From: Rhizoclosmatium globosum | Taxonomy: Eukaryota > Chytridiomycota > Chytridiomycetes > Chytridiales > Chytriomycetaceae | Reading direction: 5' to 3' | Assembly (NCBI GenBank): GCA_002104985.1 | Contig: MCGO01000022.1 | Coordinates: 1-64,000 of the forward strand | DNA length: 64,000 nt | Shown here: in pieces, positions 33,701 through 44,877 of the stretch | Layout of the letters: every line of letters begins with the position of its first letter | How positions within the stretch are numbered: the stretch's first letter is position 1 | The notes under the pieces: generated by a model | Told to the model about the DNA's origin: nothing | The model's input: only the letters and a program-made list of their open reading frames with translations | The model's database searches: none | Made by a program: the position numbers and the translations under genes

Positions 33701-35642
33701 GACATTGAAGATGGGTGCATCAAGTACGCTACCAGTTATGAGCTTGGACTATTTAACTTTGACAACCAGGAAGGAAAGAACTGTGGCAATCCGGACCCCA
33801 AGAGTCGTTTCAAGCGCTATTTTGGAGACGACGCGGATTTAAGCTATGGATTGTTGGATCTTGCAGATGGTCTATTTCAAATCTTTGTGGGGGAGACTAA
33901 ACGCCGCGATGAAAGTTACCCGGCTACTTTCCACTATTTTGACGAGTCCTTTTCTCAAACGTTGGCAACGACCACTGCTATGGACACTACAGTCACTGTC
34001 GCCACAGAAACCACCATCTACACTGCCAGCTCCGCCAGCAGCATCAACACTGTCAGTGACATCAGCACTGTCAGTACCAGTGATAGCACCGTTAGCACTA
34101 TTAGCACAATTGAATCCAATGGCCCTAATTCCACTGCAACTACAACTTCTGCTGTTGAAACCCCAAAGTCATCTATATCAACCGAATCCAGTACACTTGA
34201 TGCAACGAATACGATCGTATCAACTCTCTCATCTTCCGCATCGGCTACTTCGGACAATCTTCAAATTAGTTCCACAATTGATTTCACTGCAACAACTGTA
34301 ACCGACTTCCAAAGTGCTTCTGAAAGTACTGCTACGACCTCGATTCCAACTACGAGCCTGAGTGTCACTTATCTACAGTCGACACAGATATTGCTTCCAC
34401 TAGAAGTCAGAGTGTCTCCTTCGATTCTGTCAATGGATTAACAGGTTTGTCGGTTTATTTTCGATGGGTTGGTCATGATATTGAACTTTCTTTCAGCAAC
34501 AACTTCCTTCATGACCTCTGCTTTCAGCACGGGCTCCTCGACCGACCAAGAAACTAAAACGCAATCATTTACTCAAAGTACTTCTAGTATTTTGTCTCGT
34601 CCAGTTGACAGTTCCCAAACCGATGCCTTATCCTTGAGATCTACTGTTACTCAGTCTGAAACTCTATCATCAATGCCTACAACCACCACCACCACCACCA
34701 CAGAATTCTTCAACACTTCGGTCAATACCACTTCTGCCTCTTTACTTCCACCACAAGAACTGCTACCTCATCCAAAATTCCATCTTCGGTGTCAACCACT
34801 GCTTGTATCATCAACAATCCATCCCAAGCGATTCAAATGATTGCGAATGGACCAATTCCTTCAGTGACTCCCGTGAAAAACTATGCCCTGGAACTCACGA
34901 CTGCGATTTCTGATCTACAAAGTCTTTGCCTGGGTACTTGGCTCAGCTAAATGCAGTTTTCAGTGCATCTACGTTTCAAATTATTGATGGTCTTCCTCTC
35001 TCTTCTCCAGCAACTTTTTCAGGAGCCCCATTGTCTCAGGGCCCAAACGCTGTTGTCGTATTAATCTTATCTGAGAACTTCAAGGTAATTTTCATTGTTG
35101 CAATGCTTGATGTAATAACCAAACGTGTAACAGTTCACTGGGAATTCGGGAGTCGGGTATGACAACAATAAGTGCAACTCGGCTATATCAGTCAATTCTT
35201 TTTCAGTTCAGACGAATGTTATTGGATTCAGTTATGTTCTTGACGAAACTGTTACAAGTGAATGGTTCTCACTTCAAGTTTCAAATGACCAAAGCCGTCT
35301 CACTGTTAATGTCTACACGGAACACCAAGCTATTGCAACATTTGAATTTTCACTCTCAGCAAGAAATACGAGAGCTTCTATTGATACTGAATTCGTTGTT
35401 GTCAATGGCGTTGGTTCTGTGATTCAGCCATTTAAGATCGTTTCAACATCCATAAGCAATTCAGGTTTACCAACGACTGCTGCAACCCAAACACCATCCG
35501 CCTCAACGGTTTTAAGCCACAGTCGACACAGTTTCACTTGAATGTTAATTCTGGTAGTTTCGTTGCACGGAATTTTTTCGGACCTCTTTGCTCTGTCTTT
35601 GCTTCTCATCTTGGTCTGCTTTTAGTAATGAAGGAAGAATAA
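30789..35642 (+). CDS. family A surface-like protein A7, split by a mobile element, with extra C-terminal domain
   Basis: It starts at ATG 30789, with one base missing directly after, then FNLTYIGSSFERF and LAFSLPQTF. Another break lies near 31140, before VKRGGLSNPFCSLSWIS. The first part ends NNPVCGSK at 31255. A 2,120-bp element follows, and the gene resumes APNLTDFSDN at 33380 in the same phase. Remaining motifs are DNSCVYKY, DGCIKYA, SRFKRYFG, LLDLADGLF and TKRRDESYPATFHYF. After a long Ser/Thr stalk with one intron (about 34446-34497) comes a second domain (about 34800-35450; KNYALELTTAISDLQSL, TFQIIDGLPLSSPATFSGAP, VIGFSYVLDETVTSEWF), as in A11. A weak hydrophobic tail ends at TAA 35640-35642. 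Whether it is expressed depends on splicing out the element. Confidence 0.75.
31252..31255. repeat. target-site duplication GAAG, left copy
   Basis: GAAG directly precedes the element and is repeated at 33376-33379. With the preceding C it could also be read as a 5-bp CGAAG duplication if the last base of the right end belongs to the target. Confidence 0.75.
31256..31282 (+). repeat. left terminal inverted repeat
   Basis: It begins GTAGGGAAGCCGAAAGCGTT and is identical over 27 bp to the reverse complement of 33349-33375. Confidence 0.9.
31367..32924 (+). CDS. element gene 1: unrecognised protein with Cys pairs
   Basis: A gene of about 460 codons inside the element. A possible start (ATG 31367) is followed after two codons by a GTAAGT donor; the intron (31373-31421, with a TAACTC branch-like site) leads to DSRRRHTISQQGLQN. 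Then come a Ser-rich part and cysteine pairs LSCDECNK, YCDACK, LCRGCF (about 31635-31800). A second intron (about 31819-31863, GTATGT to TTCAAG, with CTAAC) follows. The next parts are MLRYTFEIVAYKAVKSKSTN and FRELAAFLTSPQCERINKVY, then a basic PKLPKKK, another intron near 32352-32425, and a last exon with RRKVSRQRPEVERSRSLP and DIGTVYLTIDANVVG. One frame break lies near 31967. I know no family for it. The Cys pairs suggest zinc and nucleic-acid or protein binding, by inference only. Confidence 0.6.
32903..33328 (-). CDS. element gene 2: small cysteine-rich (zinc-finger-like) protein
   Basis: A 141-aa single-exon frame whose ATG (33326-33328) lies 20 bp inside the right inverted repeat. It begins MTQCTICNESDSRRLPDPEI. 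Cysteines come as CTIC, YCFGC, LTCSACGATG, HFCRACIEIHD, CDGCSC and FCQACVDLQN, giving roughly six CxxC-like pairs with His in between. This spacing suggests a multi-zinc fold such as RING- or PHD-like, but no exact match is claimed. Its 3' end overlaps that of element gene 1 by about 20 bp, tail to tail. The right inverted repeat would act as its promoter or 5' leader. Confidence 0.65.
   Translation of the reverse strand: MTQCTICNESDSRRLPDPEIMAQHPYCFGCIAKAELKLTCSACGATGSGLNFESINSEMHFCRACIEIHDPQHVHEEEQVFGVSELNETDCDGCSCAWPESLLYKLEGNDFEIEDNEADTDGNHTALFCQACVDLQNSNSQ
33349..33375 (-). repeat. right terminal inverted repeat
   Basis: Reverse complement of the left end over 27 bp, followed by GAAG (33376-33379), the second target-site copy, whose AG serves as the proposed 3' splice site. 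Confidence 0.9.
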
Positions 35643-35771
35643 AGGTTGTCAAGGATCATAAACAAAGTTCAAACTTATATATCTCAAGATATAAAGAAAA
35701 TCTCCTTTATTTCTATAAAGGCCGACTTGATACTTTCAAAATAAATAAATAACAACGCACGCCACTTCTTC

Positions 35772-37804
35772 ATGACAATCTTGACAAGAATGACTTTAGC
35801 TGCACATCCCGCCAACACTTCCCCCAGCCAAACAGAATCATCTGATTCCACCAACAACGCGTTGCAACCAATTCTGCCTCAAATGGAAGCTGAATTTGAA
35901 GTAATTCCTGAAGCAGCCGAAGGTACACCAACGACTCCCTCTCGCACCTCCCACATTAAAACCAACACACAAAACAACCAGAAACATCCGCACAGCAACT
36001 TCCCCGCTGGTCCTTCTCATCCTCCTCATCTTCTTCCGGAAGCGACGTGTCCTCACAAAGCGGGTTCGTCTCCACAAAACACACGAAACTCTGGTCCTCC
36101 ATTTCATCCGCAGTCGAAACCAGTGCGTGGGAGAAGCCTTTGAGTCCCGAGAATGACGAGGATGATCACCTTGGAAGTGCCTTGGTTGACTTGGATTCCC
36201 AGTCGGATCGCGTGACGGCGGAGATGGTTGACGTTGAAGTCCCTGCGACTTTGTTTGGGTCGGTTATGTCTCGTTCGCGCGGTGTGCGGTCGGAGGGTGG
36301 ATGGAGTTTTGAGGGGGCGGCGTGGGAGAATACACCAGAGCCAAGTATGTAAATCACATGGTTTCGGCGTAACATCTAATGCTGGTAAAGAACAACGGTC
36401 TCCAATGTCTTCTATATATCCAAGTACGTCGTCTAGCTCTCTGGCATCGGAAGCTGCTAGTCCGGCTGTTCCTTTTGCGCCAAACACTCGAAGAACACAT
36501 TATTGGCCATTTACAGACCGTGCATACCGTAAATCTTATCGAAAACGTTCGTCTGCTGCGAGCAGTACACGGACGTCTACGAAGCCACAGCGTCATCACC
36601 TCCAGGAGACATCCCCACCACATCGCAAGCAAAAATCTCGTACTTGTAGCTGTATTTTCTTTGTATCCCTCTTGACAGCTTTGCTGTCCGTCATCTTAAC
36701 CTACCCCATGTCCCACTGCTCCTCCGCCCAACCCGAAACTCTCCTCTCAACTATACTCTCCCACCCACTCCTCCAAAACCACATCCCAACATCTCTCTTC
36801 CACTCGCCCCCCAAAAACCAAACCACCCTACTACAACCTCAAAACGAAACTATATCGCCAACAACAGCACCCCTCCAAACCCTCCTCCAAAAGAGTCAAG
36901 ACCCACTACTTCACCTCTTCCACTCCCTCAAATCCCTCCCGACTCCTTTAAACCTCTCCCTGTCTGCACACACGTCCCTGAGCCTCGCAACTGTCATTGA
37001 CTCTCTCGAAAGCACAGACTCACGGCGAGTCGCGGCAGGACTGCGGGAACTAGCTGGAGCTTTAAATCGCGCTGCTGATGGAATCGTTGCGGTCTTAAGT
37101 GAAGGGTGGTATACGGGTCGCGGAGTTGTTCGTGGCCTTGGGATGCTTGTAGACGGGGCGTCGAGCTTAACTTCGAATTTTGGAGAGAAGGAGTGTCAAA
37201 GTGGGCTACGTGTATGGATTCGAGAGTGGTTGGGTGTCGTGGATCGGGATGTTGATGTTGCAAAGTGGAGGAAATGGATGGATCGGGTGGATGATTTCGT
37301 GGAAGAGGTGGATTCTTTGCTTGGTGGATTGGAGACATGTTGTTTTGACGCGATGGAGAGAATGTCGATGGTAAATGTTGTGTGGCAAGGGGCAAATGGA
37401 GCGACGGAGAGGGAACGGAGACGGGTTTTTGGGGCTGTGGATGAGATGCGGGGTGAGCTTGAAGAGCTTCGCGGTGAGAGTTGGGTTGTGAAAATGTTGC
37501 GGGAGTGGCTCTTGAAGGACTTGGATGGAGGGAGGGGAAAGTAAGTGTCACGGAACGCGCTTTGAGGGGTTTGGAGCGCGATTTAGAGGTGCTTGGTGAA
37601 GTTGTTAAAGGTTTGAAGGAAATGGCACCGGGTATTGTGGAGATATCAACGAGAGTGAAAGAGATTCGAGGAGGTGTTCAACGATTCCGGTCGGATCTGA
37701 AGGCAGGGCGCCTTTTAAAAGGGCATATTATGGATGATGGTTTTGAACAGATGAAATTAGTTGTTGGCAGGTTGAGTGATGCAGTATCCGTTTCAAGAAA
37801 TTAG
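35772..37804 (+). CDS. family C single-pass coiled-coil protein C1
   Basis: I do not recognise this protein. An acidic, Ser-rich N-terminal region (from MTILTRMTLAAHPANT) runs through a frame change near 36005 and an intron at about 36343-36390. Then come KQKSRTCSCIFFVSLLTALL and a following hydrophobic stretch, a probable transmembrane helix. A long outer or luminal part, mostly helical, includes DPLLHLFHSLKSLPTPLNLS, RELAGALNRAADGIVAVLS and GVVRGLGMLVDGASSL, and a coiled coil RRRVFGAVDEMRGELEEL. A frame change near 37510 precedes the last coil (LKEMAPGIVEISTRVKEIRG, GVQRFRSDLKAG). It is the tandem paralog of C2. Confidence 0.7.
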
Positions 37805-37869
37805 TTATGTGATTCACTTTGGTTTGATTTGGTTCAAGAGTGGAAAGCAAAAGAAAGAATCACACAAAA

Positions 37870-39733
37870 ATGACTGACATGGACATTGACGAGGAGCTCA
37901 CCGCCACTTCCCTTCGTAATCACAATATCGATGGTGAATCTGAGGTTGAAGCGGGTGTGGGAGATGTTGCTGGCAGCGACACGTACAACCTCGATCCACT
38001 TCTTCCTCAGTTTGACTGCTACGAGAACCCTGACTTTGAGTATGTTGAAGTCAAGCAAGAAGAAGGTGAGAGTGTGACTGAGTAAGGTGGGTGGTTGGCT
38101 AATCTAATTGAGATTCAGAAGAGAATGCTTTGAATCGTGTCTCAATTGCTGCTGTTCCACACCCAATTCAACATCCAATTCAACATCCAATTCATCTAAT
38201 GCAACAACCCATGTGCGCTGATGTTGATCCTATGAATACGCATAACCAGTGGAGGGAAGAGACTCAAACAGAGGACTTCGATGATGATGTAGACACAACG
38301 AGACAAGGTACCATACACATTAACCGTTACTACAATTTTTACAACTTTCTAACAAAATAACTATCTAAATTAATCAATAGGATTCATTCGTTCGACTTCT
38401 TTCTTTTCGCCAACTCCAATACTAACGCGTAACATTCACAATCCAATCCGTCGTACTTCCCAATCTTCCAATCTTCTTCCAACTCCACCAGGTGAAGAAG
38501 AAGAGGAATGGACACGATATAGCGAAGGAATAAACTCTACCGCCCGTGAATGGGACGCCCAATCAGATGTAAACACTGTTGAACACTTTCGCACGGACCT
38601 TCCTGCTTCAGTGCAGTGGTCCCGTGCCAGCCAACGCGAAGTCGCTACTGCCACGACTGCCAGCATTATGGAGGACGTAAAACACTCTAAACCTGCCCTA
38701 CACCCGATTCACCTTCTCGTATCTGGGTTATTTTTCTCGCTGTTATTTTACCAATTCTTGCAGCTGTTGGTGCATTCTACTTTTACAACGACGACAACAT
38801 CCAAAGCACTCCATTCGAGACTCCAATTCCAACTTCTACTGCCACGGGATACCCCATCGCATACCATTACATTCCACCCATTCAAGCTCTCCTCGATGAA
38901 TCCAAGGACCCACTCCTCAAGCTCTTTTATTCCCTCGAGAATCTCCCAACAGCACTCTCGATTTCAAACTCTGCTCACGTCTGCCACGAACTCACCTCCA
39001 TCATCAACACTCTCGGAACGCCAGACGCAACCGCTGTCGGCGAAGGCGTCAAAAAACTCTCTGTCGAGCTAAACAAAGGCGCAGACGCAATCACAGACCT
39101 CCTGACAGACGGTTTCTTCTCTGGCCGTAAAATCGTCCGCGGCCTAACCGTCCTCGTCGGCGACGTGGACGCAGTCGTTGAAAACAACTTGATGTGTCGG
39201 ACATTGACCAAGAAAAGAAGCGTTGGAATACGCGTGTAGACAAGTTTGCAGGGGAAATGGATCAAGTCTTGCACCACTTGGAAGACACGATTGCGTCCAC
39301 TGTCTCGCAAATGGGTACTGTCAAACGTGTTTGGGAACATGTGCATTGGGAAACAGTGCAAGGTCATGAATCTGCTAAACATGGGTATAAAGAAAGGGAG
39401 GTGGAGTTGGAAAAGTTGAAGGGGGAGAGTAGGGTCACGAAAATGTTGAAGATGTGGTCGTCAAACAGTAATGCTTCCAAACGGGCCTTGCATGAACTTC
39501 AAGCTGACGTCAATGTGTTGAGCGATGTCGTGAACAAGTTGAAAGAAATGGGACCGGGTATCAGTGCGCTTGGTCAACGTGTCAAGGAAATTCGAGCTGG
39601 CGTGCAAAGATTCCGGGGTGAACTCAAAGCTGAAAAGATCATGTCTGAATGCGATGCAACTTCTTGCGCTGGGCTGAACGTGGAGAAAATGAAATTGACA
39701 GTGGGGGCGTTGGAGGATGCCCTTCCAGCTTGA
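37870..39733 (+). CDS. family C single-pass coiled-coil protein C2
   Basis: It is paralogous to C1, with the same order of parts. An acidic N-terminus (MTDMDIDEELTATSLRNH) is followed by two introns: one at about 38065-38117, and one at about 38308-38381 starting GTACCA and ending AATAG. The small repeat QHPIQHPIQHPIH and PPGEEEEEWTRYSEG precede a hydrophobic segment IWVIFLAVILPILAAVGAF. The helical part follows: DPLLKLFYSLENLPTALSIS, KLSVELNKGADAITDLLTDG, IVRGLTVLVGDVDAVVENN, then LKEMGPGISALGQRVKEIRA and GVQRFRGELKAEK. Frame changes lie near 38720 and 39195. The conserved match to C1 is strongest at the C-terminus. Function is unknown; a membrane-anchored coiled-coil partner is inference. 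Confidence 0.7.
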
Positions 39734-39845
39734 AGACGCACTGCTTATTCTTTACTTTTTTCATTCTTGCGCATAAAGAAACAAAGAGGTTTTATTCTAA
39801 ATCAATGGAAAAACATAGAAGCACAGCAAAAAAGGAACGAAAATT

Positions 39846-41418
39846 TCAAAGAGCAAAAACGACAGCAGTAATGAACGCAGCGAAGACTCCAACAAGCCCA
39901 GTAGCATCTCCCTTGTAAATATTGTTTCCAGCCGAAACTCCATAGGTATTTTGAGCTGGAAGTACGTTTGGTGCAACAGAATCAGTTGAAGAGACTGCAG
40001 AAGTGACAGTTGTGACCATTGTGCTCGCACCAACTTTCAGTTCGCCGGCAGCAGTCAAAGATTTGGAATTATTAGTCAACGCAGCAGTGCTGGACGTAGC
40101 AGAGACGGCATTGCTGTTTGCAGCAATAGTGGAAACGGCGATGTTGGATGTTGAAACAGTGGAAGTAACAGACAATGAAGACCTGCTGGAATAAGAAATA
40201 TTAGAAGCGGCGACGCTGGTTGAAGTGACAGTGGAAACGGCGACACTTGATGTACTAGTAAAAGTGGCAAAACTGGATGTGCTAATGACTGTGGTGCTGG
40301 CAGACGAAGTAATAGTTTGAATTGACTCTTTAACGTGGTACTGGAATGAAGCATCGTCAGCGTCTCGACGACCGCGAGGAATATTCGAACTTGGTTCACC
40401 AGAAGAAACATTGAAAACACCAGAACCGACAGTCAAGGCGTTGTAGACGACATTCTTGTCACCTCCAAAGTAACGCTGGAATCGGGAGGTTGGGTCATTT
40501 GGACCGCATGCCTCACTAGTGTTTGTGAACTGGAACTGTCCAAAGTCACTAGAAATTGCGAGAGTGATACAGCCATCGTTAATATCAGTTCCGTTTTGTA
40601 GCGACAAGGAACCAAGAGTATAAGTATCAAGAACGTATTTCTGGGAGGTTCCTGGATTGGTTAGAGAATTGTAGGTGTAGACACATGAATTTGCATTTGT
40701 TGGAGACGAAACATTTGAGGTCACAGAGAATGAAAACTTGGACTTGGAAAGAACCTTGACGTCACTGACTGCATCAGAACCAACGCCGTAAGCGGAACCG
40801 TACGTGGCCTTATACTTATCCCAGCTCTCTCTAACAATTATGTCACCATATTTTGTAACTTTGACTACTGCAAGCCTTTCACGGAACTTTTCGTTGTCAT
40901 CAAGCAAGACTGGAGCCATTGGACCACAAGCGGGATTCTTGTAGTCAAGTGCATACATTCCAAGTGTTGGAATTTGGTCAGATATCCAGTAGACGGAACA
41001 ATACGGTGGATCGTGACGACGGCGACCGCTCTCATCTTGGACAAAGGCAAAGGAAGCCTCAACGTCAGTGATCAATAACGAACCGTCCGCCAATTTGTTG
41101 TCGTCAAAACCAACAAGGTGGAAAAGTTTTTTCGTCAATGAGACGCCTATATACAGTAGCTAATCGAGGCCCAATGCTGGCTTCACCACAAACAGGATCT
41201 GAACTCGTAAAGTTGAGAAGTGTTGAAAATGTGCCATTGATTGAATAATCGACGATTAAGCCTGAGATACCGACTGTGCCATTGAATGAAGATGGTAAAG
41301 TGAAATCCAGGCACTTTAACAAGGTTTCGGGAGGATCTGGAATTCCTGGGCTACAGTCAGGCCAACTGTTAAACTTGAAGTACGAAAAAGATCCACCGAC
41401 AGCTTTGACGGTTTGCAT
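39846..41418 (-). CDS. family A surface-like protein A8
   Basis: It starts MQTVKAVGGSFSYFKF. After one frame change near 41140 the frame is open for about 430 codons. Motifs are SDPVCGEASIGPRLATVY, SGRRRHDPPYCSVYWIS, NPACGPMAP, NANSCVYTY, DGCITLA, SRFQRYFGGDKNVVYNALTV, RGRRDADDASFQYH, a Ser/Thr/Val stalk, SAGNNIYKGDATGLVG and a hydrophobic end VVFAL. It is closest to A9, with which it shares NGTDINDGCIT and FGGDKNVVYNALTVGSGVFN. It is convergent with C2. There is no signal peptide. Confidence 0.85.
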
Positions 41419-41605
41419 AGTTTGGACCTTATTTGGGAGGCAAAAAATCAATTATCTTGATCCAATCTTGAACCAATCTTGATCCATTTTGTGGAGTGAC
41501 TGATTTAAGAAATTCGTATTCACCCAAAAAACTGAAATACTTCCTTTATATCACGGCTAGCATCACAGAACTTAAGTTTAAAACTCGAATTTTCAAATTT
41601 AACAT

Positions 41606-43037
41606 TCACAAAGCAAAAGTAACAGCAGTAATGAAAGCAGCAAAAATGCCAACACGACCAGCAGCATCTCCCTTGTAAACATTGTTGGCAGCATGAGTTC
41701 CATAAGGATTTGGTGCAGCATAACCGGTCGGAATGTCAGTGGTTGGAGAGAGAACAGCCGAAGCAGTGATAACAACCGATGCTCCTACAGCTGTAGTTGT
41801 AATCGAACCAGCAGAAGTTGCAGCTTTGGAAGTCAAAGATGACGTGCAGTGCTGGAAGTTGCAATGGTGCTCGTTGCAGAGCTGAAGGTTGTAGCAATCG
41901 TGGAAGTGCTTACAGATGAGGCAGTAGTTTGAATCAAATCCTTGCTGATGTAGTGGAATGAAGCGTCACCAGGATCACGACGACCGAAACCATGAGGAAT
42001 ATTCGAATCTGGTTCACCAGAAGAGACGTTGAAAACACCAGAACCGACAGTCAAGGCATTGTAAACGACATTCTTGTCACCTCCAAAGTAACGTTGGAAG
42101 CGGGTGGTTGGATCGGTTGGACCACATGCTGGCTGGTGTTTGTGAACTGGAACTGTCCAAGGTAAGTGGAAATTGCGGTGGTGATGCAGCCATCGTTAAT
42201 GTCAGTTCCGTTTTGCAAGGATAAAGAACCAAGTGTGTACGACCCAAGCACATATTCTTGTGTGTTTGCTGGAATGTCTTGACTAACGTAGGTGTAGACA
42301 CATGAATTTGCATCAGTTGGAGACGTAGCATTAGAGGTCACAGAAAATGAAAACTTGGACTTGGAAAGAACCTTGATGGGACTGACAGCAGCGGAATCAA
42401 CTGCGTAAGCATACTTGAACACGGTCTGGTGGACTTTGTCACCAATTACAACATTCCCAAACGAATCGGCACCAACAACCGCGAGTCTTTCGCGATACTT
42501 TTCGGTGTTATCAACCAACACTGGAGCTTGCGGTCCGCAAATTGGGCTCTTGTTATCAAGAACGTAGGAACCAGGTGTTGGAATTTTGTCGGAAACCCAG
42601 TTTACGATACACAAAGTCGGATCAGGATCGACTGGGTCATCACGACGACGACCGGTACCATCTGGGACAAGCGTAAAAGCAGAAGTAACTCCAGTGATCA
42701 AGCGCGGAGCATTTGGCGTTTCGGCATCCGTGATGAGACCACTTAGTTGGAAGTCTTTCTCATTGATGACATGTCCGTACACTTTGGCCAACCGCGAGCT
42801 GATGCCGGGTCCACCACAGGCTGGATCCGAGCTGGTGAAGTTGACTAGCTTTGAAAATGTTCCATTGGTGGCAGTATCGTAAAGGGCACATCGTTGAGGC
42901 GAAACTGAATGAGGCTGGCAAAGTGAAGTCAAACTTAGCAAGGCATCATGGATCAGAAATCCGTTGGTGCAGTCAGGATCACACTGAGCTTAAATGCGAA
43001 AAGGATCCCGATAAGGTGGAAGTGGAATTTGTGGCAT
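41606..43037 (-). CDS. family A surface-like protein A9 (frame broken)
   Basis: A close paralog of A8 immediately upstream of it in the same orientation. It starts MPQIPLPPYRDPFRI with a frame change within the first 40 codons. It is then open for about 285 codons: SDPACGGPGISSRLAKVY, TGRRRDDPVDPDPTLCIVNW, SPICGPQAP, NANSCVYTY and DGCITTA. A break lies near 42128 (a missing base in the SEACGP codons). Then come TRFQRYFGGDKNVVYNALTV and GRRDPGDASFHYI. Another break near 41845 precedes the last stalk part, IPTGYAAPNPYGTH, NNVYKGDAAGRVG and VTFAL. A8 and A9 clearly come from a local duplication. Confidence 0.82.
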
Positions 43038-43332
43038 GTTTTGGAGATGAAGTTGCTTCCAACTGAAAAGTTCAACATCACAGCCCATCTCCACCTTTTC
43101 ATGCCTTCTCTCTAGCATATTATGGAACGAATCCGCTCTGTACTGGTGGGTACGGAATAGGAAAGAAACTGTGCGTGAACTCTAGCTCTCATACTGAGTC
43201 TTTGTGAACTTGTGTCTGAGAGTTGATCTGATTGGCCGAGACGTCCAAAGGAAATAAGAAGCGTTCATTAATTCAGAATTCATGCTCTTAAACGTTGTTC
43301 TCGGCCGTAACTTCAAAATAAATACTTTTGTT
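43038..43332. other. intergenic A9-TAF13
   Basis: No gene is seen. This is the A9 upstream region and the 3' flank of TAF13, both on minus. Confidence 0.5.
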
Positions 43333-43982
43333 TCAGCCAAAATCACACCATAATATCATCATATTCATCATCCTCATTATCCTGATCTCTCTGCTGATTT
43401 TGCTCCGAGTTGTTTGGCAAAGCCAGCCCCCCTCATACCGCTCGTCCCCACTCCCTCTCCCATCATCGTCATCATCATCCCGCATCCTCTTTCCACCAAG
43501 ATTCTTTCCCTTCAACGTTGCTTCATCACCCATCGCGTTTCTCGTCTTGGCAAGCTCCTTGTCCAACGCAATCAGCTCCAGCACACGACCGAGCTTTTTC
43601 GGGTCTTTTCGGAGAACGTAGGTTAGGTCTGTTAGCTTTAGACGACCATTTGAGGAGGCCTGGAGGGTCTTTGTGCACTGGTTTTTTGGATTAGGGTGGT
43701 GTGTTAGGATGTACTGTGGATGAGTGAGGAGCACGCACCAAGTCCTCGATGAACATTAGAAGCATGTCTTCCATCACATCGGCGGTGTCTTCGGCGGGGT
43801 TTAAGACATCGCCGTTGCCGTACATGATTTGTCTGACTAGGTTGGATTTGGATACATCAGAGACAACAGGTAGATAGGTAGGCAGTTAACTCAACTCTCT
43901 TTCGTAAAGATACGTTTCCTTGGTCCTGTGTTCCGCTTCTCTTTGGGTCGTGTACTCGCTCTCGTTCGTCATCCGAATCCAT
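43333..43982 (-). CDS. TAF13: TFIID subunit TAF13
   Basis: A histone-fold subunit of TFIID that pairs with TAF11. It starts MDSDDERERVHDPKRSG. After one frame change comes KRIFTKE; an intron (GTTGAG to AACCTAG) leads to IRQIMYGNGDVLNPAEDTAD and VMEDMLLMFIEDL. A second intron (GTGCGT to AACCAG) leads to CTKTLQASSNGRLKLTDLTY and VLRKDPKKLGRVLELIALDK. This is the complete TAF13 histone fold with the signature RKDPxKxxRVxEL. A longer acidic tail (RMRDDDDDDGRGSGDERYEG) exceeds the usual TAF13 end. The gene is short and its order of parts agrees with the family. Confidence 0.9.
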
Positions 43983-44123
43983 TTCTGAGATGAATAAAAT
44001 AACTGAGAGGAAAGTAGAACTCTTGAAAATATACATGTTTATTTTGCTTTTTACCGATGAGCATTTGATAATGATAAAAGTAATGAACTATCACTGTTTC
44101 TGAAGTTTTGGGGAGCCATTAAC

Positions 44124-44623
44124 TCACAGTCTCCTTCTTGGTCGAGACTTGAATTCCAGCGAAACGGTTGGAGCAAGAATAGAATGTGAAATCTCGTAAT
44201 ATGATGATATGCTTCCATTCGAATCATTCGATTTAATAGAGCTTCGTCGACTTGATGCACTAGTAACTGACAAAGACGGAGACGGCGGGCAGATATCTTC
44301 CGATGAAGGAAGCGATTCCAAGACTGTAGCAGGAAGATGTGGAATATACGAAGAACTCAGTCGCTTTGTTTGTTGACTTGTTCGAAGAGAGTTTGTGATT
44401 GGATCCAACCCAAGTGATCCCGATGTTGATTCTTTGATGGGGCGGTGGGTGAAATGATCCCAAAGTCTGTTCGGAGGCAGTTCATGGAGCAGTACATTCC
44501 ATCATGCTAATGAAGGGGAAAGTGTGTGTGATTAGTGATTGAAGGGGAGTGTCAATTTAAGGTGGCTCCACTCACTGTCAGCTTCTTCTCGCAGATCAGG
44601 CACCATTGAACAAAGTCTTCCAT
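44124..44623 (-). CDS. Ecl1-like small zinc-knuckle protein 2
   Basis: Exon 1 (44623-44576) encodes 16 residues, MEDFVQWCLICEKKLT. A 69-nt intron (44575-44507, GTGAGT to CATTAG, with CACTAATC) is followed by HDGMYCSMNCLRTDFGIISP. Both the 16-codon first exon and the intron position match the gene at 20179-20579 exactly. One base is missing near 44450, in the CCGCCCC run. Beyond it the chain continues KESTSGSLGLDPITNSLRTS, then a Ser-rich part (SLSVTSASSRRSS) and ends KSRPRRRL. The frame opened at 44759 upstream is antisense to nothing known but is not needed; the finger starts at this ATG. An Ecl1-type regulator is my reading. Confidence 0.65.
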
Positions 44624-44877
44624 TTTCGATATGTTTGGAGTGTTGAGAAGCAGGTGAGTTTTCCAGTGAGTTTCGGAAGGAAAGGGGAAAGTCTTGTGTG
44701 GCTGTTTTTAAGTGGTTTGATGCGTGCAAGAGCGCAATCGTCGATTCATCATTGGACAAACAATCACGCCATCTCCGTGGTCATTCCTCCCGACAAAGGC
44801 ATCACACCACTGATAATTACGCCATAATAAACAGAATTATATTGGATGAAATCACCCGGTAATCTGAAATGAAAAAC

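Noticed and set aside
34680..34702. ACC trinucleotide run as a separate repeat feature
   Set aside because: It is part of the Thr-rich stalk coding sequence of A7 and is short; similar runs occur in other stalks.
36994..37551. 185-codon minus-strand frame opposite C1
   Set aside because: The plus strand there encodes the coiled coil conserved between C1 and C2; the antisense frame has no counterpart opposite C2.
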